Origin: Microbacterium croceum
GTDB lineage: Bacteria; Actinomycetota; Actinomycetes; Actinomycetales; Microbacteriaceae
NCBI RefSeq assembly: GCF_023091245.1
Contig: NZ_JAHWXN010000002.1
Span: 620,001-684,000 of the forward strand
Length of the DNA stretch: 64,000 nucleotides
Direction: 5' to 3'
In this document: piece after piece, positions 34,077 to 41,874 of the stretch
Layout of the letters: every line of letters starts with the position of its first letter
Numbering within the stretch: the stretch's first letter is position 1
The notes under the pieces: model-generated
Told to the model about the DNA's origin: nothing
Database searches by the model: none
Seen by the model: only the letters and a program-made list of their open reading frames with translations
Position numbers and translations under genes: made by a program

Positions 34077-35661
34077 CTACTCGTTCCAATCGGTTTCCAG
34101 GTCGGTGCATGGTGCGGGCTCCGTTCGTGACGACCGGCGTGCCGTTCACCCAGACATGCCGGGCCGCGGTGGCGTAGCGCTCCGGCATGACGAAGGTGTC
34201 CGTCTCGCGCAGCAGCCGCTGGTCCCAGAGCACCAGGTCGGCGAACGCCCCCTCCACGACGCGCCCCCTGTCGCGGAGGCCGAAGTGCGCCGCGACCGCC
34301 GCCGTCATCTTGTGCACGGCGTTCTCGAGCGTCAGGGTGCCCGTCCGCAGCGCGTGGTGCCCCAGGAAGTGCTGGTATCCGTGGAAGAACAACGGATGCG
34401 GCGTCCGCGCGCCGAGAATGCCGTCGCGGCGGGAGGTGAAGCCGTCGACGCCGAGCAGGAACAGGTCGTGGCCGACCGCCTCGGCGACATGATCCGGCGC
34501 GAACAGCGCTCCCATGAACTGCACCGCTCCCAGATCGGCGCCGGACGCCGCGATGACGTCGAAGTAGGCGTCCCACTCGTCCGTCCCGTTGGCGGCGGCG
34601 ATCTCCGGGAATGTGAGGCCCTCCCATTCGGGCGTGGCGGGGCTCACGGCCAGACGGACCCGATCCCACTGCCCGCTGTGCACGAATCGCCAGTAGCGAT
34701 CGGAGTCCGCGCGGACGCGCTCGCGCACCTCCGGACGCCGGAGGGCATCGGCAGCCGCCTGCTCCCCGTCGGAGAGCAGCCACTCGGGCAGCAGGCCTGC
34801 GGCGAGCCCGATGCCGTCCGGATAGGGCGTCATGTCCGCCAGCACGTCGATACCGGAACGACGCTCGCGCTCCAGCCGCGCCACCGCTTCCGCCCAGGCT
34901 CCTTCCGCGGCTCCCGTGCGGTGCCGGACGTTCAGATGCGAGAGCTGTGCACGCAGCCCTCCGGCGTGCACGACGCGGAAGAACTCCTCGACGGCTTGGG
35001 ACAGCGCGGCGTCGCGGTTGCGGATGTGGCTGGCGTACATCGCGCCGTGTCGGCCCGCCACGCGCGCGAGGGCCTCCAGCTCCGCGGTCTCCGCGTTCCG
35101 CCCGGCGCCGTACTCGAGCCCGGAGCTGAAGCCGAGCGCCCCCGCCTCCAACGCCTCCTGCAGGTGCCGCTCCATCGTGCTGACGAGGTCGCCCCTTTCT
35201 CGCTCGGCGGCCCGGCGCAGTCCGGTGTGCCCGACGAACCACGCCAGGTTCTGCGCGGTGCCTCCGCCGTGCACGACGCTCAGCAACTCGGCGAAGGAAT
35301 GCCACCGCACCTCGCCCTCGTACCCGAACGCGGCCAGCGCACGACGAGCGGTCTCCTCGTCGCCCTCCGCGATCGGCGCATACGTGACGCCGCAGTTGCC
35401 GACGATCTCGGTGGTGACTCCTTGATGCACGGTGCTGAGTGCGTCGCGGTTCCCGAGGATCGACCAGTCGCTGTGGCTGTGGGGATCGATGAGGCCGGGG
35501 GTGAGCAGGAGTCCCGCGGCATCGATCTCCTGGGGGGCTCTTGCTCCCTGGTCACGACCGACGAACGCGATGCGCTCACCGGTGATCCCGACGTCCGCCA
35601 CGAACGGAGGGGCGCCGGAACCGTCGATCACGCTCGCGCCGCGGATGAGCACGTCGATCAC
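34066..35661 (-). CDS. N-acyl-D-amino-acid deacylase (D-aminoacylase family)
   Basis: A 531-residue amidohydrolase. The metal motif PGLIDPHSHSDWS is at about residues 56-68, the family motif GVTTEIVGNCGVTYAPIAEG follows, HIRNRD and SHLNVR carry further metal ligands, and the C-terminal beta-domain ends with FADLVLWD. Family enzymes hydrolyse N-acyl-D-amino acids, D-glutamates or N-acylated amino-sugar acids. The GTG at 35661 is chosen because the product then begins VIDVLIRGASVIDGSG like its family, four bases after the ATPase stop. Its place next to an amino-acid-type ABC importer suggests that the importer brings its substrate. Confidence 0.84.
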   Translation of the reverse strand: MIDVLIRGASVIDGSGAPPFVADVGITGERIAFVGRDQGARAPQEIDAAGLLLTPGLIDPHSHSDWSILGNRDALSTVHQGVTTEIVGNCGVTYAPIAEGDEETARRALAAFGYEGEVRWHSFAELLSVVHGGGTAQNLAWFVGHTGLRRAAERERGDLVSTMERHLQEALEAGALGFSSGLEYGAGRNAETAELEALARVAGRHGAMYASHIRNRDAALSQAVEEFFRVVHAGGLRAQLSHLNVRHRTGAAEGAWAEAVARLERERRSGIDVLADMTPYPDGIGLAAGLLPEWLLSDGEQAAADALRRPEVRERVRADSDRYWRFVHSGQWDRVRLAVSPATPEWEGLTFPEIAAANGTDEWDAYFDVIAASGADLGAVQFMGALFAPDHVAEAVGHDLFLLGVDGFTSRRDGILGARTPHPLFFHGYQHFLGHHALRTGTLTLENAVHKMTAAVAAHFGLRDRGRVVEGAFADLVLWDQRLLRETDTFVMPERYATAARHVWVNGTPVVTNGARTMHRPGNRLERVDVT

Positions 35662-35665
35662 GAGG

Positions 35666-36394
35666 TCAGAGCACCTTGCCGAGGAACGCGCGGGCACGCT
35701 CCGTCTTCGCGTGGGAGAGCAGCTCCTGCGGTGCGCCGCTCTCGACGATGCGCCCGTCGTCCATGTAGATCACGCGGTCGGCGACCTCGCGCGCGAAACC
35801 GATCTCGTGTGTGACGACCACCATCGTCATCCCCTCGGCCGCGAGCTCCTTCATCACTGCGAGGACCTCGCCGACGATCTCGGGGTCCAGTGCCGAAGTC
35901 GGCTCATCGAAGAGCATCACACTCGGCTGCATGGCGAGCGCCCGCGCGATCGCGACGCGCTGCGCCTGGCCCCCGGACAGGTTGCCGGGGAACGCGTCGG
36001 CCTTCGCGGCGAGCCCGACCTTGGCCAGGAGCCTGCCCGCACGTTCGTCGGCCTCCTGGGCGCTCAGCCCGAGCACCTTCCGCGGAGCCAGCGTGACGTT
36101 CTCCCGCGCCGTGAGGTGAGGGAACAGGTTGAACTGCTGGAACACCATGCCGACATCGCGGCGAACGGCGGCGAGATCCGCTCGGCGCTCCTTCGAGGTG
36201 AGCAGGTGTCCGTTCACCTCGACGCTGCCGCGGCTGGGGGTCTCGAGGCCGTTCATGCAGCGCAGGAGGGTGCTCTTGCCCGAGCCGGATGCCCCGATGA
36301 TGCAGACCACCTCGCCCTCCGCGACATCGCAGGTGATCCCGTGCAGGACTTCGGTGGAGCCGAAGCTGAGTCGCAGGTCGGTGACAGTGATCAT
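35666..36394 (-). CDS. Polar amino acid-type ABC transporter ATP-binding protein
   Basis: A 242-residue GlnQ-like ATPase. Walker [11 protein letters not shown]-loop [18 protein letters not shown], signature [15 protein letters not shown], Walker [21 protein letters not shown] and H-loop [16 protein letters not shown] are all intact. The start at 36394 overlaps the permease stop (ATGA) and GAGGAG stands upstream. It energises the two permeases just upstream. Confidence 0.88.
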   Translation of the reverse strand: MITVTDLRLSFGSTEVLHGITCDVAEGEVVCIIGASGSGKSTLLRCMNGLETPSRGSVEVNGHLLTSKERRADLAAVRRDVGMVFQQFNLFPHLTARENVTLAPRKVLGLSAQEADERAGRLLAKVGLAAKADAFPGNLSGGQAQRVAIARALAMQPSVMLFDEPTSALDPEIVGEVLAVMKELAAEGMTMVVVTHEIGFAREVADRVIYMDDGRIVESGAPQELLSHAKTERARAFLGKVL

Positions 36395-37098
36395 TTCGAG
36401 TCTCCTCGTGAGGGGGTGAGCGCGTCTTCCACTCGGGGTGCCCGCGCGTGAATGGTCAGTCGCCTCTCGTACCGCCGACCGGCGGCGGAGAGGGCGAAGC
36501 AGATGACGAAGTAGACCGCACCGACCACCAGGTAGGCGAGGATCGGCTGTCCGGTCTGCGAAGCGACGATGTTGCCCGCTCGGGTGAGCTCGATGAGTCC
36601 GATCACCGCGACGAGCGAGCTGTCCTTGATCAGCACCACGAGGAACCCGATGCCAGGCGGCACCATGATGCGCGCGGCCTGCGGCATGACCACGTGGCGC
36701 AGCTGCTGCGGCCACGACAGCCCCAGCGCCTGTGCCGCTTCGAACTGGCCGCGGGGAATCGCCTGGATGCTCCCCCGGACGATCTCGCTGATGTAGGCCG
36801 AGGCGAAGATCGTGAGGGCGAGAACGGCGGCCCAGTAGTCCGGGACATTGGTTCCCGGCGACATCAGCGGCAGCGCGAAGTAGACGAAGAAGATGATGAG
36901 CAGCACCGGGACGCCCCGGATCGCGCCCACCCAGATCGCGCTGATCCAGCGCAGCGGAGCGGACGGACTTGCGGCGAGGATGCCGGAGACGATGCCCACC
37001 ACGCCGCCGAGGATCACGGACAGCAAGCAGATCTGCAGCGTCACGAAAGCGCCCTGCAGGATGAGCAGCAGGTCGGGGAGATCGAAGGATGTGAACAT
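36391..37098 (-). CDS. Amino acid-type ABC transporter permease (second)
   Basis: A 235-residue HisM/GlnP-like permease with about five TM helices and the coupling motif [20 protein letters not shown] followed by [10 protein letters not shown]. It begins at 37098, where its ATG overlaps the last base of the preceding permease stop (TGATG). A short basic C-terminal tail ([20 protein letters not shown]) extends beyond the last helix. Confidence 0.87.
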   Translation of the reverse strand: MFTSFDLPDLLLILQGAFVTLQICLLSVILGGVVGIVSGILAASPSAPLRWISAIWVGAIRGVPVLLIIFFVYFALPLMSPGTNVPDYWAAVLALTIFASAYISEIVRGSIQAIPRGQFEAAQALGLSWPQQLRHVVMPQAARIMVPPGIGFLVVLIKDSSLVAVIGLIELTRAGNIVASQTGQPILAYLVVGAVYFVICFALSAAGRRYERRLTIHARAPRVEDALTPSRGDSK

Positions 37099-37760
37099 CA
37101 GGCCACCTTCCAGCGGATGCCGCGCGTCTCGACGAGACGGGATGCTCCCGCGATGAGGAACGCGACGATGAAGTACAGGAGTCCGCCGACGACGAACGTC
37201 TCGATGGTGCGGAAGGTGCTCGTCGTGATGCCCATCATCACGTGCATCAACTCGGGCACGGCGACGATCGAGGCGATCGAGGACGCGAGGAAGAGCAGGA
37301 TCACCTGGTTCGTCAGCGACGGCAGGACGTTGCGCATCGCCGGCACCAGCCGCACGTGGAAGAACGTGGTGCGCCGTGACAGCCCGAGTGCGTCCGCGGC
37401 CTCGATCTGTCCCTTCGGGATCGCCTCGAACCCGGCCCGGTAGATCTCCGCGAGATAGGCGGAGTTGTTCACGCTCAACGCGATGATCCCCGCCGTGATG
37501 GGATCGAAGTTGACCCCCACGGAGGGCAGCGCGAAGTAGATGAGGTAGAGCTGGAGCAGCAGCGGCGTGTTGCGGATGACCTCGACATAGGTGCTGCCGA
37601 CGGCTCGCGCGACGGGATTGCCCGACGCGCGCAACAGGTAGACGCCGACGCCGAGCGGTGAGCCGATGAGCACGGCGGCGACGGTGATGAGCACGCTCAC
37701 GCCGAGACCGGCGAGCAGCTCGGGAGCGTAGGGGATCAGGTCCCCGAAGAAGAGTTGCAT
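37098..37760 (-). CDS. Amino acid-type ABC transporter permease (first)
   Basis: A 220-residue HisQ-like permease. Motifs: [20 protein letters not shown] in the first half and the EAA loop [20 protein letters not shown] then [13 protein letters not shown]. It follows the binding-protein gene across a 57-base gap with a strong hairpin and is translationally coupled to the second permease. Confidence 0.87.
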   Translation of the reverse strand: MQLFFGDLIPYAPELLAGLGVSVLITVAAVLIGSPLGVGVYLLRASGNPVARAVGSTYVEVIRNTPLLLQLYLIYFALPSVGVNFDPITAGIIALSVNNSAYLAEIYRAGFEAIPKGQIEAADALGLSRRTTFFHVRLVPAMRNVLPSLTNQVILLFLASSIASIVAVPELMHVMMGITTSTFRTIETFVVGGLLYFIVAFLIAGASRLVETRGIRWKVA

Positions 37761-37774
37761 GAGAGGTCCGTTCG

Positions 37775-37803
37775 GGCTGCCCCGCCGGCGAGGCGGGGCA
37801 GCC
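37775..37803 (-). terminator. Hairpin between binding protein and permease genes
   Basis: GGCTGCCCCGCC (37775-37786) pairs perfectly with GGCGGGGCAGCC (37792-37803) around a five-base loop. As in the sugar ABC operon, it probably raises the ratio of binding protein to permease. Confidence 0.65.
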
Positions 37804-37817
37804 GAAGAAGGTCGTCG

Positions 37818-38636
37818 CTACTTGATCAGTTCGGGGACGTCGGTGCCGAGCCACTCGTTGTACGAGTCGTTCGCGGCGTCGCTGATGTTGTAGTTGAGGA
37901 TGAAGTTGTCGACATAGTTGAGCCAGAGCTGATCGCCCTGCTTCAGTCCCATGGAGACGACGGACGGGCTCAGCTGCGGTGCGTCGACGACGGTGAACTC
38001 GCTGCCGGAGTCGTCGAGGATCCCCTGTGCCACGGAGTTGCTCTCCATGAGCGCGTCGACCTTGCCGCTGCGCAGCGCCTGGATCGAGTCGGCGACGGCC
38101 TCGAACAGGCTCGCGTTCGCCTCAGGGAACCGCGTCTCGAGGATCGTGGCCGGCACGCTGCCGCGCGTCGCCGCGACGGTTCGCCCGGACAGCGCGTCAT
38201 AGGAGGTGATGTCGCTGCCGGCGGGGACGAGCACGACCTGGCCTTCGGCGGCGTACGGCCGCGACATGGCCACCTTCTGCGCGCGTTCGTTCAGGTTGGT
38301 GAGGGCCGCGACGATGATGTCGACCTTGCCCGTCTCCAGCAGGGGGATGCGGTTGGCGTTCGTGGTGGAGACGAACTCGATCTTCGCGCCGAGGGAGTCG
38401 GCGAGCGCCTGCGCGGCGTCGATGTCGAAGCCCTCGTATTCGCCGGAACTCGTCATGACTCCGTAGGGAGGCGCGTCGGCGAAGACGCCGACCACGAGTG
38501 TCTTCTTCTCGAGGACCTTCGTCAGGGTGCTCTCCTGCGCTGTCGCCCCCGGGCTCCCGCTCGAGGTGCACGCGGCGAGTGCGAGGACGCTCGTCGCGGC
38601 TACCGCCACGCCGACAAGGATGCGCGTCAACTTCAT
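37818..38636 (-). CDS. Amino acid-type ABC transporter substrate-binding lipoprotein
   Basis: A 272-residue family 3 solute-binding protein. Signal peptide with lipobox LALAAC (Cys about residue 23), then LVVGVFADAPPYGVM, GEYEGFDIDAAQALADSLGA, VDIIVAALTNLNERAQKVAM and PYAAEGQVVLV. The conserved carboxylate-binding Arg usually found after the TITPER segment is not obvious: the segment reads LTNLNERAQKV, with Arg in NERA. It binds a polar amino acid or derivative outside the membrane. First gene of the nine-gene operon. Confidence 0.87.
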   Translation of the reverse strand: MKLTRILVGVAVAATSVLALAACTSSGSPGATAQESTLTKVLEKKTLVVGVFADAPPYGVMTSSGEYEGFDIDAAQALADSLGAKIEFVSTTNANRIPLLETGKVDIIVAALTNLNERAQKVAMSRPYAAEGQVVLVPAGSDITSYDALSGRTVAATRGSVPATILETRFPEANASLFEAVADSIQALRSGKVDALMESNSVAQGILDDSGSEFTVVDAPQLSPSVVSMGLKQGDQLWLNYVDNFILNYNISDAANDSYNEWLGTDVPELIK

Positions 38637-38739
38637 TGTGATGCCTTTCGGGTTCGGCCTCCGGCGCTGCCATCGTGCACAACGCTGTGGGTCTGTGGAC
38701 GCACCGCTGAGGGGTGCAGGAACAGACAATACCCGGAGA

Positions 38740-38768
38740 TTGCTCTGTTGTCGACAATCGACTATCTT
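38740..38768 (+). promoter_or_regulatory. GntR-controlled promoter of the dehydratase operon (divergent)
   Basis: TTGCTC (38740-38745), exactly 17 bases, then TATCTT (38763-38768) form a promoter whose spacer contains the operator TTGTCGACAATCGAC (38748-38762). On the minus strand TATTGT (about 38732-38727) gives a -10 box for the ABC operon, so the operator also touches the divergent promoter. Confidence 0.7.
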
Positions 38769-38819
38769 CGAATTCTGGCAGCGGGGTTCTCCCGTCCTCA
38801 TCACGGTTAGAAGGTCTTC

Positions 38820-39962
38820 ATGCACATCCTCCGAATCGACACGTGCGGCCTGCGAGGTGCGACGCCCGAGGGAGGGTGGTCGCACGAGCTGCAGCCCGAC
38901 GACATCGTCCACACCCTCGTCGCGGTCCACACCGACGACGGCAGGGTGGGCGTCGGCAGCGCGTTCACATCCGAGAACCTGGTGCGGGGCGCCATCGATC
39001 TGCTCGCCCCCCACCTGATCGGCCAGAACCCTCTCGAGGTGGAGCGCCTCACGGAGACCCTGCACCAGACCGCCTTCTGGATGGGACGCGGCGGCTCGCT
39101 CACACACGCGACCAGTGCGATCGACATCGCGCTGTGGGACCTCGCCGGACAGGCGTCGTCCCAGCCCGTCGGCCGGCTCCTCGGCGGCCGCCACAGAGAA
39201 CGAGTGCGCCCCTACGCGTCGGTGCTGATGGACGACCCCGCGCCCATGACCGCGAACCTGGAAGAACTTGTCGAGACCGGCTTCTCCGCATTCAAGATCG
39301 GCTGGTGGAAGTTCGGGCGCGTGGATGCGGCGACCGACGAGGCCACGGTCGCCGCAGCGCGGGCCGCGGTGGGCGATCGCCTGCTCGCCGTCGACGCCGG
39401 CGGCTCCGAGGCCTTCTTCCCCGGCGACCTGGCCTGGGCGAAACGCACCGCCCGCATGCTCGCCGACTACGACGTCGCCTGGTTCGAGGAAGCGCTCGCC
39501 CCCGACGACATCGACGGGTTCGCCGAGCTCCGCGCGTCGTCGCCCGTGCGGATCTCCGGCGGCGAAGTGCTCACGCGACGCCAGAGCTTCCAGCCGTACC
39601 TCGACAGACACGCGTTCGACATCGTGCAACCGGACACCACGAAGGGCGGCGGGCTGAGCGAGTCGCGCCGGATCGGATGGGCGGCTCAGGACCGCGGCAT
39701 CCGCCTCATCCCACACGGATGGAACACCGGCATCGGGCTCGCGGCGGATCTGCAGCTGGCTTCGGCTCTCGCCTCGACCGACCTGGTCGAGTACAAGACC
39801 GGATCCGCGTACGTCGACGACCTCATCAGCGGGGGCTGGAGGCTGGATGCCGACGGCTTCCTCGACATCCCGTCGAAGCCGGGTCTCGGCGTGACCCTCG
39901 ACGAGGACACGCTCGCGCGCTACGGCACCCGGCCGGACTTCGCCGCGACCGCCCGATCATGA
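38820..39962 (+). CDS. Enolase-superfamily acid-sugar dehydratase (mandelate racemase subgroup)
   Basis: A 380-residue enzyme. Catalytic elements of the MR subgroup are visible: the lysines of FKIGWWKFG (about residues 157-165), metal ligands Asp in LLAVDAGGS, Glu in VAWFEEALAP and Glu in ISGGEVLTR, then the Asp of VQPDTTKGGG and the His of LIPHGWNTGIG that form the His-Asp dyad. Such enzymes remove water from aldonates or uronates to give 2-keto-3-deoxy acids. The downstream aldolase and kinase support a dehydratase rather than a racemase. Sugar specificity cannot be read. Confidence 0.85.
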   Translation: MHILRIDTCGLRGATPEGGWSHELQPDDIVHTLVAVHTDDGRVGVGSAFTSENLVRGAIDLLAPHLIGQNPLEVERLTETLHQTAFWMGRGGSLTHATSAIDIALWDLAGQASSQPVGRLLGGRHRERVRPYASVLMDDPAPMTANLEELVETGFSAFKIGWWKFGRVDAATDEATVAAARAAVGDRLLAVDAGGSEAFFPGDLAWAKRTARMLADYDVAWFEEALAPDDIDGFAELRASSPVRISGGEVLTRRQSFQPYLDRHAFDIVQPDTTKGGGLSESRRIGWAAQDRGIRLIPHGWNTGIGLAADLQLASALASTDLVEYKTGSAYVDDLISGGWRLDADGFLDIPSKPGLGVTLDEDTLARYGTRPDFAATARS

Positions 39963-40013
39963 CGAAGCGAGTCGCCGACCTTCCTGCCCGACCGACACCG
40001 AGAGGCGTGACCG

Positions 40014-40652
40014 ATGCGCTCGGCCCCTTCTGACACGCTGACGCGCACAGGGGTGGTCGCGGTGCTTCGTGCCGCCGACGCACGGCTGTACGAGCCGGTG
40101 GTGACCGCACTCGCCGAGTCCGGAGTGCTCTGCATCGAGCTCACGATGACCACCCCGGGAACCCTCGAGATGCTTCCGCAGCTGATCGCCGCCGTCCCTG
40201 AGGCCGAGATCGGCGTCGGAACCGTGCTGACGGCGCACGATGCCCGCGCGGCGCTGGAGGCGGGGGCATGCTTCCTCGTGTCGCCGACGGTGTCACCCGA
40301 GGTCATCGAGGTCGCGGACTCGTTCGGTGCAGCGGTCTATCCCGGTGCGCTCACTCCGACTGAGGTGCACGCGGCGTGGGAGCGCGGCGCGACCGCGGTG
40401 AAGGTGTTCCCCGCGGCGTCCGTCGGCTCCGACTACGTGCGCCAGCTGGCCGGCCCCCTGCCCCACCTGCTGACGCTGCCTTCCGGCGGGGTCACGCTCG
40501 AAGAGATACCGGAGTGGATCAGGGCCGGATGCGTCGCGGTGAGCCTCGGGGGGCCGCTCATCGGCGATGCCTTCGCCGGTGGAAGCCTCGACGCACTGAA
40601 GGAGCGAGCACGGCGGGCACTCGCCGGCGTCATCGAGGGCAGGGCCGCATGA
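40014..40652 (+). CDS. KDPG/KDPGal-type aldolase
   Basis: A 212-residue class I aldolase of the Eda/DgoA family. The Schiff-base lysine is in AVKVFPAAS (about residue 125), preceded by GVGTVLTAHDARAALEAGA and CFLVSPTVSPEV, and followed by TLPSGGVTLEEI. It cleaves a 2-keto-3-deoxy-6-phospho acid to pyruvate and glyceraldehyde 3-phosphate. GAGAGGC precedes the ATG. Its stop overlaps the kinase start. Confidence 0.88.
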   Translation: MRSAPSDTLTRTGVVAVLRAADARLYEPVVTALAESGVLCIELTMTTPGTLEMLPQLIAAVPEAEIGVGTVLTAHDARAALEAGACFLVSPTVSPEVIEVADSFGAAVYPGALTPTEVHAAWERGATAVKVFPAASVGSDYVRQLAGPLPHLLTLPSGGVTLEEIPEWIRAGCVAVSLGGPLIGDAFAGGSLDALKERARRALAGVIEGRAA

Positions 40653-41602
40653 CGAGGGCGCCGTTGCATGTCGTGACAGTCGGCGAGACGATGGGGCTGT
40701 TCGCCAACGACCGCCCTGGACCGTTGTCGACGGCACGCGCGCATTCATTCAGCTTCGGCGGCGCGGAGAGCAACGTGGCGATCGCGCTCGCCCGCCTGGG
40801 CGCTCGGGTGTCGTGGGTCAGCCGTCTCGGTGACGACCCGCTGGGGGACCTGATCTCCCGTGAGCTGCGCGCGGAACGGGTGGATGTGCATGCATCCCGG
40901 CACGCCGAGCTGCCGACCGGACTCATGCACAAGCACCGTCGCACGACCTCGACGGCCACTGTGCGCTTCTGGCGGACGGGGAGCGCGGCGTCGACGCTGC
41001 ATCCGTCGGATGTGCCCGACGAACTGCTGCGCAATGCCGACCTCGTGCACCTGACCGGGATCCTCCCCGGCCTCTCCGCCGACGCCCGCGCCTGCGCACT
41101 GTCCACCGCGCAGCGGGCGCGCTCTGCGGGGATCCCGGTCTCGTTCGACATCAACCACCGCGAATCCGTGTGGCGCGGACGCGACCCTCGTCCCACGTAC
41201 TCCGAACTCGTCGAATCGGCGGACATCGTCTTCGCCGGCGAGGACGAGGCCGCCCTGCTCGTCGGAGAGGGGGAACCGGCCGAGCTCGCTCAGCGCCTGC
41301 GGCACCTCGGTCCCCACGAAGTCGTGATCAAGCGGGGCGAGCTCGGGGCCATCGGCCTGGACGGCAGCCAGCATCGTCTGCAGCCGTCCTACGCCGTGGA
41401 CGTGGTGGACACCGTCGGGGCGGGCGACGCCTTCGTGGCGGGCTACCTGAGTCTCTGGAACGCAGAGTCGACGATGGCGGATCGCCTTCGTCGGGCCGCG
41501 GCCGCCGGCGCCTACGCCTGCACGACGATCGGCGATTGGGAAGGAAGCCCGACCGTCTCAGAGCTCGCGCGCCTGAGCGCTCGGGAGGGCATCACACGGT
41601 GA
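40649..41602 (+). CDS. PfkB-family 2-keto-3-deoxygluconate kinase
   Basis: A 317-residue sugar kinase. The N-terminal TVGETMGLFANDRPG and FSFGGAESNVAIALARLGAR match KDG kinases, and the C-terminal PfkB signature DVVDTVGAGDAFVAGYLSLW holds the catalytic Asp. It phosphorylates KDG or a stereoisomer with ATP. It overlaps the aldolase gene (ATGA), so the dehydratase, aldolase and kinase form one operon. A hairpin follows at 41610-41645. Confidence 0.88.
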   Translation: MTRAPLHVVTVGETMGLFANDRPGPLSTARAHSFSFGGAESNVAIALARLGARVSWVSRLGDDPLGDLISRELRAERVDVHASRHAELPTGLMHKHRRTTSTATVRFWRTGSAASTLHPSDVPDELLRNADLVHLTGILPGLSADARACALSTAQRARSAGIPVSFDINHRESVWRGRDPRPTYSELVESADIVFAGEDEAALLVGEGEPAELAQRLRHLGPHEVVIKRGELGAIGLDGSQHRLQPSYAVDVVDTVGAGDAFVAGYLSLWNAESTMADRLRRAAAAGAYACTTIGDWEGSPTVSELARLSAREGITR

Positions 41603-41609
41603 TACCGTC

Positions 41610-41645
41610 GGGTGTCGCCGGCTGCGGATGCGGCCGGCGGCACCC
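41610..41645 (+). terminator. Terminator of the dehydratase-aldolase-kinase operon
   Basis: GGGTG-T-CGCCGGC (41610-41622) pairs with GCCGGCG-G-CACCC (about 41632-41645) around a loop of about nine bases, eight bases after the kinase stop. Confidence 0.55.
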
Positions 41646-41827
41646 GGGGTTCGTCTCGTGATGCCGGACGCCCCGCTCAGACGCCGCCCGATTCCTCCGC
41701 GGCGCCGGCATCCCCGGCGGCCGTCGCGAGAGCCCCCAGATCCTCGATCGTCGCACGTCTCACCAGAAGAACACCCGCGCATGAAGTCTAGAGTTCCGCG
41801 CCGAGGAAGCCGATTCCCCCGCACACG
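41646..41827. other. Non-coding gap with a possible acetyltransferase remnant
   Basis: A minus-strand frame at 41763-41677 encodes only 28 residues (VRRATIEDLGALATAAGDAG start), which looks like the first strand and helix of a GNAT acetyltransferase and then stops. It may be a decayed gene end. Nothing else is seen. Confidence 0.3.
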
Positions 41828-41867
41828 ACGGCGGCGGCTGCGGGGTCGATCCCGCAGCCGCCGCCGT
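41828..41867. terminator. Perfect 17-bp terminator hairpin of the giant surface protein gene
   Basis: ACGGCGGCGGCTGCGGG (41828-41844) is fully complementary to 41851-41867 with a six-base loop. It lies seven bases after the stop of the minus-strand gene and between convergent genes. Confidence 0.75.
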
Positions 41868-41874
41868 CGATCAC

